In this document: positions 18,476-26,686 of the stretch, one piece after another
Numbering within the stretch: position 1 is the first letter of the stretch
Layout: the number at the start of each line of letters is the position of its first letter
Origin: JBBREP01 sp036501845
Lineage (GTDB): Bacteria > Actinomycetota > Acidimicrobiia > IMCC26256 > PALSA-610
Assembly (NCBI GenBank): GCA_036501845.1
Contig: DASXZO010000019.1
Span: forward strand, 1 to 64,000
Reading direction: 5' to 3'
Length of the DNA stretch: 64,000 bases
Position numbers and translations under genes: made by a program
The notes under the pieces: model-generated
What the model saw: the letters and a program-made list of their open reading frames with translations, nothing else
Told to the model about the DNA's origin: nothing
The model's database searches: none

Positions 18476-19366
18476 ATGCGTCTCACTCGATCTCTGCGCC
18501 GCTCCGCCACCCACGTGCTCGCCGGCACCGCCGCCGTGTGTGGTTCGTTGGCGCTCGTCGGCGCAGCCGCCGTTCCCACGGCCACCGACGCGGCGACACC
18601 TGCGGCGGCCACGGCCGCAGCGACCCACGCCCTGCGCATCTACCTCGCCCACGGCGGCACCCAGCCCGCCATCCGGGTGCCGGGTGCTGCTCCCTCCACG
18701 AGCTCGCGCGGCCTCAAGCAGGTGGCCTTGAGCAACTGGTCGGGCTACGCCGACGACAACAGCACCGGCAAGACCTACACGGCGGGGTCGGGGTCGTGGA
18801 AGCAGCCAACGGTCACGTGCCCGAAGAACGAGGACGAGCTCGCCGTGTGGTGGGTGGGCCTCGACGGTTTCAGCAGCGCCACCGTCGAGCAGGACGGCAC
18901 GATGGCGTTCTGCTACCGGGGCGCGCCCGCGTACTACACGTGGTGGGAGATGTTCCCGACCAACGACATCCAGATCGTCGGGAGCTCGGTGAAGCCCGGC
19001 GACACCATTGCCGCGTCGGTGAAGTTCGCGTCCAACAAGTACAACCTCACGATCACCGACTCCACGCACCCCGCCAACTCGTTCATTCAGAGCCAGACGT
19101 GCGCGGCCGCGCATCCGTGCAAGCGCACGAGTGCCGAGTGGGTCGCCGAGACGCCGGCCGGCACTCGCGGTCTCTGGCCGTGGCCGAGCTTCGGCACGTG
19201 GAGCCTCACGAACGCGTCGACCACCGCAGGTACGACCGGCACGATCTCGAGCTTCCCCGACGACGACATCACCATCGTGGGCAATCAGGGCGAGCACCTC
19301 GCCAACACTGGCGCGCTCACCAGCGGCGGCAAGGCCTTCAACGTCACATGGGCGTACGTGTTCTGA
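18476..19366 (+). CDS. Secreted G1 (eqolisin-type) glutamic peptidase homologue
   Basis: A 296-residue protein with a long signal/pro-region (about 1-80) and a beta-sandwich domain with G1 family landmarks: LSNWSGYA at the start, VWWVGLDGF, VEQDGT, YTWWEMFP, KPGDTIAASV and SAEWVAE. In fungal eqolisins a Gln and a Glu form the catalytic dyad; the Gln of EQDGT and the Glu of SAEWVAE are the matching candidates. The family normally works at acid pH. Cysteines at CPKNED/AFCYRG and CAAAHPC could form disulfides. It follows the methyltransferase by 69 bases on the same strand. Confidence 0.82.
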   Translation: MRLTRSLRRSATHVLAGTAAVCGSLALVGAAAVPTATDAATPAAATAAATHALRIYLAHGGTQPAIRVPGAAPSTSSRGLKQVALSNWSGYADDNSTGKTYTAGSGSWKQPTVTCPKNEDELAVWWVGLDGFSSATVEQDGTMAFCYRGAPAYYTWWEMFPTNDIQIVGSSVKPGDTIAASVKFASNKYNLTITDSTHPANSFIQSQTCAAAHPCKRTSAEWVAETPAGTRGLWPWPSFGTWSLTNASTTAGTTGTISSFPDDDITIVGNQGEHLANTGALTSGGKAFNVTWAYVF

Positions 19367-19434
19367 TTTGAAGCACTCGACCGTTCGCGTCGACAGAACG
19401 AGCGCGCTTCTCCGAAGGGCTTCGCGCTCGCGCG

Positions 19435-19980
19435 TCACGGCCTGCGCCGATTTCTTGGCCGGCGCGAGCCGGCCCGCCGCGTCGCTCGGTTCGGGGCTGC
19501 GCTACGCCCACTACCGACTCTCGCCGACGGGTCGGCGAGCAGCAGGTCGGGCGTCGCGCTCCAAACGTCCGCCACGATGATCTGCACCGCTTCGAGCGCC
19601 GGCGCGTGCAGCGCGCCGTACGAACGGAGGTTGTGCCACGAATTGAAGGTGTCGAGCGTGTACTGGATCGGCGCAACTGCGCCCACGCGCGCGATCTCAC
19701 CGTTGATATGGATCATCTCGCCGGGTGCAAAGCGCTCACCGGCAAGCACCGCATCGCCCAAGGCACGAAGGAGCCGCGTGCCGACCCCGACGTCGGTGCC
19801 CACGACGATCAACTCCGGATGTTCGGCGCGATCGAGCAGGCCGACTGTGTAAGCCCAATTCGCAGCGTGTGGCGGATCCGGGGACCCCACCGCCTGCACC
19901 AAGAATCGCTCGAGCTCGAGCTGAGCGGCTTCGTACGCGAGTACTTCTTCGAATGTGTAGCCATCGCAAATCATGCACAT
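19435..19980 (-). CDS. DUF4262 domain protein
   Basis: About 181 residues. The DUF4262 pattern is clear: MCMICDGYTFEEVL, WAYTVGLLDRAEHPELIVVG, FNSWHNLRSYG and a conserved core near residues 35-140. The function of the family is unknown. Start 19980 is chosen because similarity begins at the CMIC segment; upstream in-frame sequence is Arg/Ala-rich and looks non-coding. The C-terminal ~35 residues (GSGRSAAPNRATRRAG onward) are basic and low-complexity, unlike the domain. Monocistronic, convergent with the G1 peptidase gene. Confidence 0.75.
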   Translation of the reverse strand: MCMICDGYTFEEVLAYEAAQLELERFLVQAVGSPDPPHAANWAYTVGLLDRAEHPELIVVGTDVGVGTRLLRALGDAVLAGERFAPGEMIHINGEIARVGAVAPIQYTLDTFNSWHNLRSYGALHAPALEAVQIIVADVWSATPDLLLADPSARVGSGRSAAPNRATRRAGSRRPRNRRRP

Positions 19981-20002
19981 GCAGTCAGGGTCGCACGGGG
20001 TT

Positions 20003-20055
20003 GCGACAACCGGTGCGGACGCTCGTCGCGGGAACGTCGCGCGCGAGGTTGTCGC
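20003..20055. repeat. Spaced inverted repeat upstream of the DUF4262 gene
   Basis: GCGACAACC (20003-20011) and GGTTGTCGC (20047-20055) are perfect 9-base inverted copies separated by 35 bases, just upstream of the DUF4262 start. It could be an operator pair or chance in GC-rich DNA. The rest of the gap 19981-20226 holds nothing else recognisable. Confidence 0.3.
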
Positions 20056-20226
20056 GTCGGGGGCCGCCTCGCAACGCGAACACGCTGCGGCCCTTCGCAG
20101 CGCGTGGGGCTCGCTGGCGCTCGCATGCCGCGCTCCCACGCTCGTCCCTCCGCTACGGTTCGCTTTCTCGGGCCGGCCCCCGACGCTCGTGCCAGGCCTG
20201 TTCGACGCTGATCATGACCCGCCGGG

Positions 20227-21441
20227 TCAACCGTCCGGGGGTGGTTTGCTCGGCGGGGTGAGTTTCCGTTTGCCATTGGGGAGCAACGGACCGTCGATCC
20301 AGTGTTTGTAGGTCTTGAGGTCGTGGTGGTGGCCGCATTTGAGGGCGACGTCATCGACGCTGGTCCGCCCGTTCACCGCCCAGCCCGCACCGAGATGATC
20401 GACTTCGAGGTTGCGGGTGTTGCCACAACCGTCGACGTTGCACTCATAGCCCTGCGCCAGCAACGCCACATACTGCTGCTTCGTCAGGTCATGTTGCGCG
20501 TGCGCGAGGGTCCTCACATCGACACCGTGGGTGAGCACGATGTCGATCACCGCGTCGCCGGCCATGCGCCGGGCGGTCGCGATATCGACCGGGCCGATCC
20601 CGACGATCTCACACGTCTCACCCGCCTCGGCGTACCCGCGCGTCCACGCCGCGGCATCGCAGATCAGCACGATCTGAACCCGCGATCGCGTGAACGCCGG
20701 CGCCGCCTCGCCCTTGTTCGTCGTGTTGGCGACGGCGGCGTCGGCCATGCGGACGAGGCCGTCGGCGGCGTAGGCGTCGTACGGGTCGCGGATCCCGGCG
20801 CGGCGGGCGTCGTGGAACACTTCGTTGGTGAACCCGTCGAGGGCGCGCTGGAAGCGGGCGCCTTTGTCGGGAGTCATGGTGCCTTCGAAGCGGTAGGCGC
20901 CGTCACGATCGGTCCAGCTCCGAAACGACCGCCGCGCGTGGATCTTCTCGATCGCCGACGGACCCGCGCCCCGCTGCCGCGCCGCAGCACACTCGCTCTT
21001 CAACGCGGTCATCGACCCGGTCTTGCCGAGCGCGAGCAGCTGAGACTCCGAGTCAGGGTCGGCGCTGGCGGCGCCGGCGATCATCTTCGCCTTCCCCGGC
21101 GACAACTGACCCTTCTTGACCGCGGCCGCGACCTGACGGAGATCGTCGAGCTGCGCGCCGAGCTCGACCGTGCCATGCGCGTCGCTCTTGGTCGTGCCGG
21201 TCTTGTTCGCCAACCACGACTCCGGCGAGCGTGCACCATCAGCCTTCCAGGCGTCGGTCTGATCCACACGCCGCATCGCCAGAGCCTTCAACGCCACCGC
21301 GAACCGTTCGAGATCCGCCGCGGCGCACACGATCCGTTGCGCCTGCTTCCCCGTGTACAGATCACCATCGAAGTCTTCAGTGATCGACGCGAGGACATCG
21401 TTCACGCCGTCGAGTTGCTCGAAGATCGTTGCCCCACTCAC
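20227..21441 (-). CDS. DUF222/HNH endonuclease-like protein, copy 2
   Basis: A 404-residue paralogue of 1591-2829 with the same GTG start and the same 43-base leader. The DUF222 part is closely similar up to about residue 150 and diverges in the middle. The HNH part reads CNVDGCGNTRN, VDHLGAGWAV and KCGHHHDLKTY; the central Asn position is Asp (DVALKC), and the second half of the Cys knuckle is CGHHH rather than CGHCH. Family members are often multicopy in actinobacteria and can serve as recombination or phage attachment targets. No partner gene is adjacent. Confidence 0.88.
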   Translation of the reverse strand: MSGATIFEQLDGVNDVLASITEDFDGDLYTGKQAQRIVCAAADLERFAVALKALAMRRVDQTDAWKADGARSPESWLANKTGTTKSDAHGTVELGAQLDDLRQVAAAVKKGQLSPGKAKMIAGAASADPDSESQLLALGKTGSMTALKSECAAARQRGAGPSAIEKIHARRSFRSWTDRDGAYRFEGTMTPDKGARFQRALDGFTNEVFHDARRAGIRDPYDAYAADGLVRMADAAVANTTNKGEAAPAFTRSRVQIVLICDAAAWTRGYAEAGETCEIVGIGPVDIATARRMAGDAVIDIVLTHGVDVRTLAHAQHDLTKQQYVALLAQGYECNVDGCGNTRNLEVDHLGAGWAVNGRTSVDDVALKCGHHHDLKTYKHWIDGPLLPNGKRKLTPPSKPPPDG

Positions 21442-21484
21442 ACCCTCATCATGACAGGGGGGTGAGACAACAGAATCCCGAAAA
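20227..21484 (-). repeat. Long inverted repeat, right copy (HNH unit)
   Basis: Partner of 1548-2829. It includes the conserved leader 21442-21484, which can form the same start-codon hairpin. Opposite orientation means homologous recombination between the copies would invert the intervening ~17.4 kb. Confidence 0.75.
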
Positions 21485-21563
21485 TGCCGTGTTCACAGAG
21501 ATTTTTCGAACTCTCTGCTACAGCATTCTGAAGGAGGTCGCGGCCGGCGGACCGCTGACGCGA

Positions 21564-22607
21564 CTAGCCGAGCATCGATTCGAGCAGTCCTGCACTGTCG
21601 AGATGCGCGCATGCCGCGGTCGCGCGCCGGGTGCCGGCGAGGCCGATCTCGATCGGCTGCCACTTCGATCCCATGCCCGCCGTCGAAGCCGCGGCAACCC
21701 ACGAATAGACCGCGTGGATCCGGTACTGATCCCATGTGGCATCGGCGTCGACTGCGGTGCCCGCGTCACCGAGACGCTCGCAGTATCGATCGACGAGCTC
21801 GCGCTCGATCCGAGCGCGCAACTCTGGAGGCACCGAGTTACACATCGTGTACGCGACGTCGCGTATCCCCGGTGCCTGGCACAGCACTGCCCAATCGAGG
21901 AAGCCGGTGCGGTCGCCGCCCTCCACGTCGACGAACAGATTCCCGAGATGCGAGTCGCCGTGCACGAGCGTTCCTGGGCCCTCGCGCCACAACGCCACGA
22001 TCTCCGCAGTGCGGGCGAGATACACCGTGGCGATGCGGCGAAAGTCGTCGCCCATCTGATCACCGAGTTCATCGAGCGCCTTCTGGATGAAGGGCCGGCC
22101 GCCACTCCCGCCGCGGTTGCCGCGCTCCACGAGCCAGGCCAAGTCACCACGTTGGCCGAAGCGCGGCGATTCCCAGAACGGCGCGTGCAGCGCCGCGAGC
22201 TGCTCGACGATGTCGCGCGCGCGTTGTTCGATGTCGATGTCGCTGGCCGACGGGAAACGGCACCCGCTGGCGTTCAGGTCTTCGAGCACCATCACGTAGT
22301 CGTGATCGTCGGTGGCCGCGTACCACACCTGGGGCACGCGCACCGCGACGTCGCCGGCGAGGTCGCGATAGAAGCGCGCCTCCGCGGGACCCATCCCGGT
22401 ACGCGCAACGAACTCGCGCTGCGACAGTTCGAACGGCGGCAGCTTCACGAACACGGAGGCCGGCACATCGGGCTCACCCCGGAGCCCGACGAGCGCGCGT
22501 CCAGTGGTGCCCGTGCTGCGATCGACCACCGTCGCGTCCGTGACGTGCCGCCCCAACGCGTCGGAGAACCACGCCGCCGTGAGCTCATCGACTTCGTTCG
22601 GGATCAT
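21564..22607 (-). CDS. APH/ecdysteroid kinase-like phosphotransferase
   Basis: A 347-residue protein-kinase-fold phosphotransferase. The catalytic loop is LVHGDSHLGNLFVD (HGDxxxxN), the metal-binding Asp is in TGFLDWAVLCQ, and VMVLEDLNASG matches the hinge of the aminoglycoside-phosphotransferase/EcKinase clan. Acidimicrobial and mycobacterial relatives sit with lipid or steroid catabolic genes rather than antibiotic resistance, so a natural hydroxylated metabolite is a more likely substrate. The ATG at 22607 overlaps the stop of the upstream LLM gene (ATGA), indicating coupled translation. Confidence 0.85.
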   Translation of the reverse strand: MIPNEVDELTAAWFSDALGRHVTDATVVDRSTGTTGRALVGLRGEPDVPASVFVKLPPFELSQREFVARTGMGPAEARFYRDLAGDVAVRVPQVWYAATDDHDYVMVLEDLNASGCRFPSASDIDIEQRARDIVEQLAALHAPFWESPRFGQRGDLAWLVERGNRGGSGGRPFIQKALDELGDQMGDDFRRIATVYLARTAEIVALWREGPGTLVHGDSHLGNLFVDVEGGDRTGFLDWAVLCQAPGIRDVAYTMCNSVPPELRARIERELVDRYCERLGDAGTAVDADATWDQYRIHAVYSWVAAASTAGMGSKWQPIEIGLAGTRRATAACAHLDSAGLLESMLG

Positions 22608-23617
22608 GCGACCGACTTCATCGCCGTCATGAAGTCGGCGATGAGGTCGTCGCCCGCTTGGTAGTACGGGAAGTACGCGCAGACGCGGTCGCAGTCGCCG
22701 AAGCGTTGCGTGATTTCCGACGCCACCTGGTCGGGCGTGCCCCACACTCCGATCGTTTCGATCATCTCGTCGGTGATCAGCGTGGCCATCTGCGCCCATT
22801 CACCGCGCTTCGACAGCGTGTTGAGCTCGGTTTGCAGCTCGCCCCAGCCATGCACCTCGAGCACGGGGCGGTATGCAGGCGTCGACCCGTAGAACGAGAG
22901 CAGGTTGCGCACACCGCGCGCGGCCTCCAGCTCCTCGTTGTTGCGCCCCACGCCGACGATCACCTCGGCGATCACTTCGATGTCGGCACGGGCGCGGCCA
23001 GCCGCGGCGAGACCGGCTTCGATCGCGGGCCAGGTGCGTTCACGCATGTGCCGCTCGCTGTTGAACGGCATCACGAGGTTGCCGTCGGCCACTTCGGCGG
23101 CCATCTGGTTCATGTTCGGACCGAGCGCGCCCACGAGCACTTTCGGCACGCCGAACGGATTCGGCGGTGGCGTGAACGCGGGCGTCGACAGTGTGTGCGT
23201 CGTGTATTCGCCTCGGTATTGCACACGCTCGCGCGCTTGCCAGCCGTGCAGGATCGCCCTGGTGGCCTCCACCGACTCGCGCATGTGCGCCACCGGCGAA
23301 CCCCATCGCGCGCCGTAGCGCTTCTCGATGTGCGCGCGCACCTGTGATCCGAGCCCGAGGCGGAAACGTCCTTCCGAGAGGAGTTGCAGGTCGTAGGCCG
23401 CGTGGGCCATGTGGAGCGGCGAGCGCGGGAAGGCCATGGCCACGTTCGTCATCAGATCGAGCGAGCAGACCGGCGCCGCGGCCACGAGAGGGAAGAACAC
23501 GTCGTGAGCGTTCTCGAAGCTGAACACGCCGTCCACGCCGAGCCGTTCGAGCTCGGGGGCGCGGGTGGCCGCGTCGGCGACCGAATTCGCGAGCTGCACA
23601 TCGATCTTCAGCGCCAT
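22604..23617 (-). CDS. LLM-class F420/flavin-dependent oxidoreductase
   Basis: A 337-residue luciferase-like TIM-barrel oxidoreductase. Landmarks are LERLGVDGVFSFENAHD, MTNVAMAFPRSPLHMAHAA and GRFRLGLGSQVRAHIEKR, the last typical of F420-binding members of the actinobacterial MSMEG-type subfamily. The likely reaction is hydride transfer between F420 and a small carbonyl or alcohol; the substrate is unknown. ATG at 23617 with GAGGAAG upstream; in-frame codons further upstream lack conservation. First gene of a two-gene operon with the kinase-like phosphotransferase. Confidence 0.9.
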   Translation of the reverse strand: MALKIDVQLANSVADAATRAPELERLGVDGVFSFENAHDVFFPLVAAAPVCSLDLMTNVAMAFPRSPLHMAHAAYDLQLLSEGRFRLGLGSQVRAHIEKRYGARWGSPVAHMRESVEATRAILHGWQARERVQYRGEYTTHTLSTPAFTPPPNPFGVPKVLVGALGPNMNQMAAEVADGNLVMPFNSERHMRERTWPAIEAGLAAAGRARADIEVIAEVIVGVGRNNEELEAARGVRNLLSFYGSTPAYRPVLEVHGWGELQTELNTLSKRGEWAQMATLITDEMIETIGVWGTPDQVASEITQRFGDCDRVCAYFPYYQAGDDLIADFMTAMKSVA

Positions 23618-23771
23618 GGTCTTCCTCAGTTCTGGCAACGAGCGAGCAGGACAGCAACGCGAGCGACGCTGTGCGGCGCGGTAGCGGCACGCTACGGGCC
23701 GGCCGCGCACTTGGCGGGTGCCCTGCTGCACGCCGGCGCGCGCCGTACGATGCGCGTAGCGGGGAACTGGG

Positions 23772-24038
23772 GTGTTGATGGCTGTCACACTGTCGCTGCG
23801 TGGAGAGATCGACCTCGCGAACGCCGAGGAGTTCCGCCAGGAAGTGGAAGGCGCGCTCCGCGACGACGCCGACCTGATGGTCGACTGCTCCGAGCTCACG
23901 TTCATCGACTCCATGGGCATCGGCGTGTTGTGGCGTGCCCGTGCTCGTCTGTCGGCCACGGGGCACCGCGTGTACCTGCTGAAGGTGAACGACAAGGTGC
24001 GGCCGGCCCTCGACGCCGTCGGGCTGCTCAACCCCTGA
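23772..24038 (+). CDS. STAS domain anti-sigma factor antagonist
   Basis: An 88-residue single STAS domain. LSLRGEIDLANAEEF forms the first strands, and FIDSMGIGVLWRAR contains the conserved Asp-Ser, whose Ser is the phosphorylation site in SpoIIAA/BldG-like proteins. It likely frees a sigma factor by binding its kinase/anti-sigma partner, which is not in this window. Start choice is open between GTG 23772, TTG 23775 and ATG 23778; GGGG runs precede both ends. Divergent from the LLM operon by about 154 bases. Confidence 0.88.
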   Translation: MLMAVTLSLRGEIDLANAEEFRQEVEGALRDDADLMVDCSELTFIDSMGIGVLWRARARLSATGHRVYLLKVNDKVRPALDAVGLLNP

Positions 24039-24105
24039 ACACGCACCGTAGGCCTCCGGGTATTGGCCGCATGCCGGACGCGGCTGAGCGGGTAGAGCAC
24101 GGGGC

Positions 24106-24501
24106 ATGACCAACGTTCCCGAAACGCACCGTGATCTCCTCGACGCGCAGTTCGCCACGCTCGCGACGATCGGACCCGACGGCCGGCCCCAACTGACCGA
24201 AGTCTGGTTCCTCGCTTCCGACGGCCAAGTGCGGCTTTCGCTGAACCGTTCGCGGCAGAAGACGAAGAATCTCGAACGCAACTCCGCGTGTTCGCTCTTC
24301 ATCGTCGACACCGCGAACCCGTACCGATACGTCGAGTTGCGGGGCGACGCCGCGATCGAACCCGACGCCAACTACACATTCGCCGACCTCGTCGGCAAGA
24401 AGTACGACGCCGACCTTCGCGAGCACGACGGCCCAGGCGACACTCGAGTGGTCGTGACCGTGCAGCCGGCACGGGTCAATGCTGTCGACATGTCGGGCTG
24501 A
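24106..24501 (+). CDS. PPOX-class F420-dependent oxidoreductase
   Basis: A 131-residue split-barrel flavin/F420 protein of the pyridoxamine-oxidase-like clan. Typical segments are FATLATIGPDGRPQLTEVWF, KTKNLERNSACSLF, YRYVELRGDAAIE and GKKYDADLR. Such proteins reduce small molecules with F420H2; the substrate is unknown. The ATG is preceded by TAGAGC seven bases upstream and no Shine-Dalgarno, suggesting a leaderless message. It follows the STAS gene by 67 bases. Confidence 0.88.
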   Translation: MTNVPETHRDLLDAQFATLATIGPDGRPQLTEVWFLASDGQVRLSLNRSRQKTKNLERNSACSLFIVDTANPYRYVELRGDAAIEPDANYTFADLVGKKYDADLREHDGPGDTRVVVTVQPARVNAVDMSG

Positions 24502-24527
24502 CAAGAACGCCCATCCGTCCGTCCAGG

Positions 24528-24698
24528 TCACATGACCATGAACAGGACGGCGAGCGCGGCCACGGCAACCACGGCGGTGGCGCTCATCAGCACCGTGCGC
24601 CGGCTCAAGCGGTGGCAATAGTCGCACCGCCACCGGTCGTTGGCGTTGGGCGCGTCGCAGTGACGACACGCCCACACTCCCGCCGGCCATCGGGTCAC
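24528..24698 (-). CDS. Small zinc-ribbon membrane protein
   Basis: A 56-residue protein with a CRHC...CDYC four-cysteine knuckle (WACRHCDAPNANDRWRCDYC) near the N-terminus and one transmembrane helix at the C-terminus (SATAVVAVAALAVLFMVM). The layout resembles RanBP2-type or double-Cys zinc ribbons tethered to the membrane. The start is taken as GTG 24698 because it directly precedes the zinc knuckle; upstream in-frame sequence overlaps the glyoxalase fragment and is unlikely to be coding. Convergent with the PPOX gene. Function unknown. Confidence 0.55.
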   Translation of the reverse strand: MTRWPAGVWACRHCDAPNANDRWRCDYCHRLSRRTVLMSATAVVAVAALAVLFMVM

Positions 24699-24803
24699 CG
24701 TTGGCGACGGTACGTGTACGCGTGCAAAAGCAGGGTGCGAAGCTGCACCCGATCTCACTAAACCCGGGGCGGAATGGCGCCTTCCCCACCGCGGAGGTTC
24801 TCG

Positions 24804-24980
24804 ATGGCCGATTTCACACCGCCGGCAGAGGGAATCCTGCTGGCCCACTTCATCGTCGTGGCCGACGTCGAGCGCTCCACGCGCTTCTACACCGAGGTAG
24901 ACCACCGACCCGAAGGGCGACTGGTCGGCCTGGCCCATTGCGTGAGCTCGCCGGCGCCGCACGCGACGCTCACTGCATGA
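24804..24980 (+). pseudogene. Truncated VOC/glyoxalase-like gene, 5' fragment
   Basis: From ATG 24804 (GGAGG at good spacing) the sequence reads MADFTPPAEGILLAHF, then VVADVERSTRFYTEV, the first beta-strand and helix of a VOC (glyoxalase/dioxygenase) domain. Right after RFYTEV, where such proteins continue LGGxV, similarity stops; a further 25 unrelated codons run to a stop inside the end of the convergent hydrolase gene. The usual ~120-residue domain is therefore cut short. A deletion fused to the hydrolase end is the simplest reading. Confidence 0.6.
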
Positions 24981-26172
24981 TCGGGTCGAGCCAGGCGAAC
25001 AGCTTGTCGAGATACACCGCACGATTACCGACCTCGCAGTGATCGCCCGCCCCCTCGGCGCGAGTGAACGTTGCGAACTCATGAGGAACCGTGAGTGCGG
25101 CAACCAGCTGTGGTGCGCTCGCGCCGATGTCGTCGTCTTCTGCGTTGTTGACGAACATCGGGCACGCAATGTGCTCGGCGTGGCCTTCGAGCGTGTACGG
25201 AGCCAGGGAGCGGAGGTACTCGATAGGGCTCGACGCGCCGTGCACGAGCTGGCCGCGCCGCAGTGCCCAGCCGGCGGTCGGTTTCCGCGCCAGCACGTCG
25301 AGGATCCGGGTCAACAACCACGCCCGCACTCGGTTCGCCGGATCGAGACCGGCCACCAGCGGCCCTGGGATTCGTTCGATCGCCGACGCGCGAAGGTCGT
25401 ATGCACCGCAGTCGGCGGCGCACGCAGCGAGACGATGCTCGGCACTCGCGGCGCGCGGCGCGAGGTGCGCGCCCAGGCTGAGACCGATCAACGCGACGTG
25501 TTGCGCGTCCACGTCGGGGCGGGCACACACCCAGTCGAGTACCGGCCCCACTACCGCCTCCCAGTCGGGGCGCACGACAAGTCCCTGCTGGAGCAGTGCT
25601 GCGCCTTGGCCGGGCCCGTCGAACGCGAGCACGCGGTAGCCACGCGCGACGGCCGCGGCACCGGTGAACGCGTACAGTTCTTCGGCGGTTCCGTCGTAGC
25701 CACCGGTGAGCACCACGACTGGCCCGGGCGTCGGTCGGTGCTCGGCCGGCGCAAACCAGTACCCGGGCAGCGTGGTGCTCTCGTACGGAATCGCGACGAC
25801 CTCGGCCAGCGTCGGCAGTAGCTCTGCGCCGCGCCGGAACGCGTCGGTCTGATCGAGATTCGCGGCGACGACTCGCTCGTCCACTGGCGCTCCGAGCAGC
25901 ATCACGGCTGCAGTGCGAAACGCAGTTGCTGCACGCATGAACGCGCTGCGAGCACGGTCACGACTGCCGTCGACCAGTGCGTGTTCCGCGTCGCTCGTGG
26001 CGCGCACGCCCGCGGCACGCCACTCGTCGTGCCATCGGTCGAGACCGGCCGTGCCGATACGAGATGAAACTTCGGTGAACTCGCCGTGATCGTTGCCTTC
26101 GGCGGTCTCGGCCATCAGCGCGCGCTGGAATTGTGCCTGGAGCAATTCGTCGTCGAACACCGTTGTGGGCAT
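24970..26172 (-). CDS. Alpha/beta hydrolase, FrsA/dihydropseudooxynicotine hydrolase-like
   Basis: A 400-residue hydrolase with a helical N-terminal cap (about 1-140) and an alpha/beta core. VVVLTGGYDGTAEE is the oxyanion loop, ALIGLSLGAHLAPR the nucleophile elbow (Ser near residue 238), VNNAEDDDIG the acid region and GAGDHCEVGNR the His segment. This cap-plus-core layout fits the esterase/C-C hydrolase group with DHPON hydrolase. The substrate is unknown. ATG start. Its 3' end overlaps the truncated VOC fragment by about 11 bases. Confidence 0.87.
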   Translation of the reverse strand: MPTTVFDDELLQAQFQRALMAETAEGNDHGEFTEVSSRIGTAGLDRWHDEWRAAGVRATSDAEHALVDGSRDRARSAFMRAATAFRTAAVMLLGAPVDERVVAANLDQTDAFRRGAELLPTLAEVVAIPYESTTLPGYWFAPAEHRPTPGPVVVLTGGYDGTAEELYAFTGAAAVARGYRVLAFDGPGQGAALLQQGLVVRPDWEAVVGPVLDWVCARPDVDAQHVALIGLSLGAHLAPRAASAEHRLAACAADCGAYDLRASAIERIPGPLVAGLDPANRVRAWLLTRILDVLARKPTAGWALRRGQLVHGASSPIEYLRSLAPYTLEGHAEHIACPMFVNNAEDDDIGASAPQLVAALTVPHEFATFTRAEGAGDHCEVGNRAVYLDKLFAWLDPIMQ

Positions 26173-26251
26173 GCGCCTCCCCGGCCCGTGGTTGCTGTTG
26201 CTAGAAATCTTGCCCGTATTGGTACTGCGATGCGATCAGAACGGTGGGGCG

Positions 26252-26686
26252 ATGACCAGAAACGCGACCGGCTCGGCGATCGGTGTGATCCTCGGGATCG
26301 TCGCCGTCTCGCTGCTCAGTGCATGCGGCAGCAGCTCGGCGCCGAAAGCCCGTCCCCACGACCAACCCGGGCCGACCCAGGTGAAGGTCACGCTCGTCAA
26401 GTCTGGATGCAGTCCGCAGAGCTTCCGGCTGAAGCCGGGCTACGTCACGTTCGTGGTCACCAATCCTGCGAGCACCGACACAGGCATCGGCAAGCACCAA
26501 GACTCCGAGGGTCGTCCCACCGAGATGGAGATCCAGGACGCCCAGGGTCACGAGATCAACGATGTCGAAGGCGTGCAGCCGGGCCGAACCCGATCGTTCA
26601 CCGTGAAGATCGAAGCGGGGAAGACGTACCGGGTGCGCTGCCCCGAGGAACAGGTTCCTTGGGGAAGCATCACCGTGATCAGCTGA
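26252..26686 (+). CDS. Cupredoxin-like lipoprotein
   Basis: A 144-residue lipoprotein with lipobox SLLSAC and a single cupredoxin-like (EfeO N-terminal/Cupredoxin_1) domain: KVTLVKSGCSPQSFRLKPGY, VVTNPAS, GRTRSFTVKIEAGKTYRVRC and PEE. The pairing of one Cys in SGCSP and one in YRVRC matches the EfeO-type fold. It likely binds a metal ion or protein at the outer face of the membrane. The ATG at 26252 places the lipobox near residue 26; longer in-frame forms lack a signal. Divergent from the hydrolase; its last 8 bases overlap the convergent beta-helix gene. Confidence 0.75.
   Translation: MTRNATGSAIGVILGIVAVSLLSACGSSSAPKARPHDQPGPTQVKVTLVKSGCSPQSFRLKPGYVTFVVTNPASTDTGIGKHQDSEGRPTEMEIQDAQGHEINDVEGVQPGRTRSFTVKIEAGKTYRVRCPEEQVPWGSITVIS

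Noticed and set aside
21564..22607. Antibiotic-resistance aminoglycoside kinase
   Set aside because: Family motifs are shared with many metabolic kinases, and the operon partner is an F420-type oxidoreductase, so resistance is not supported.
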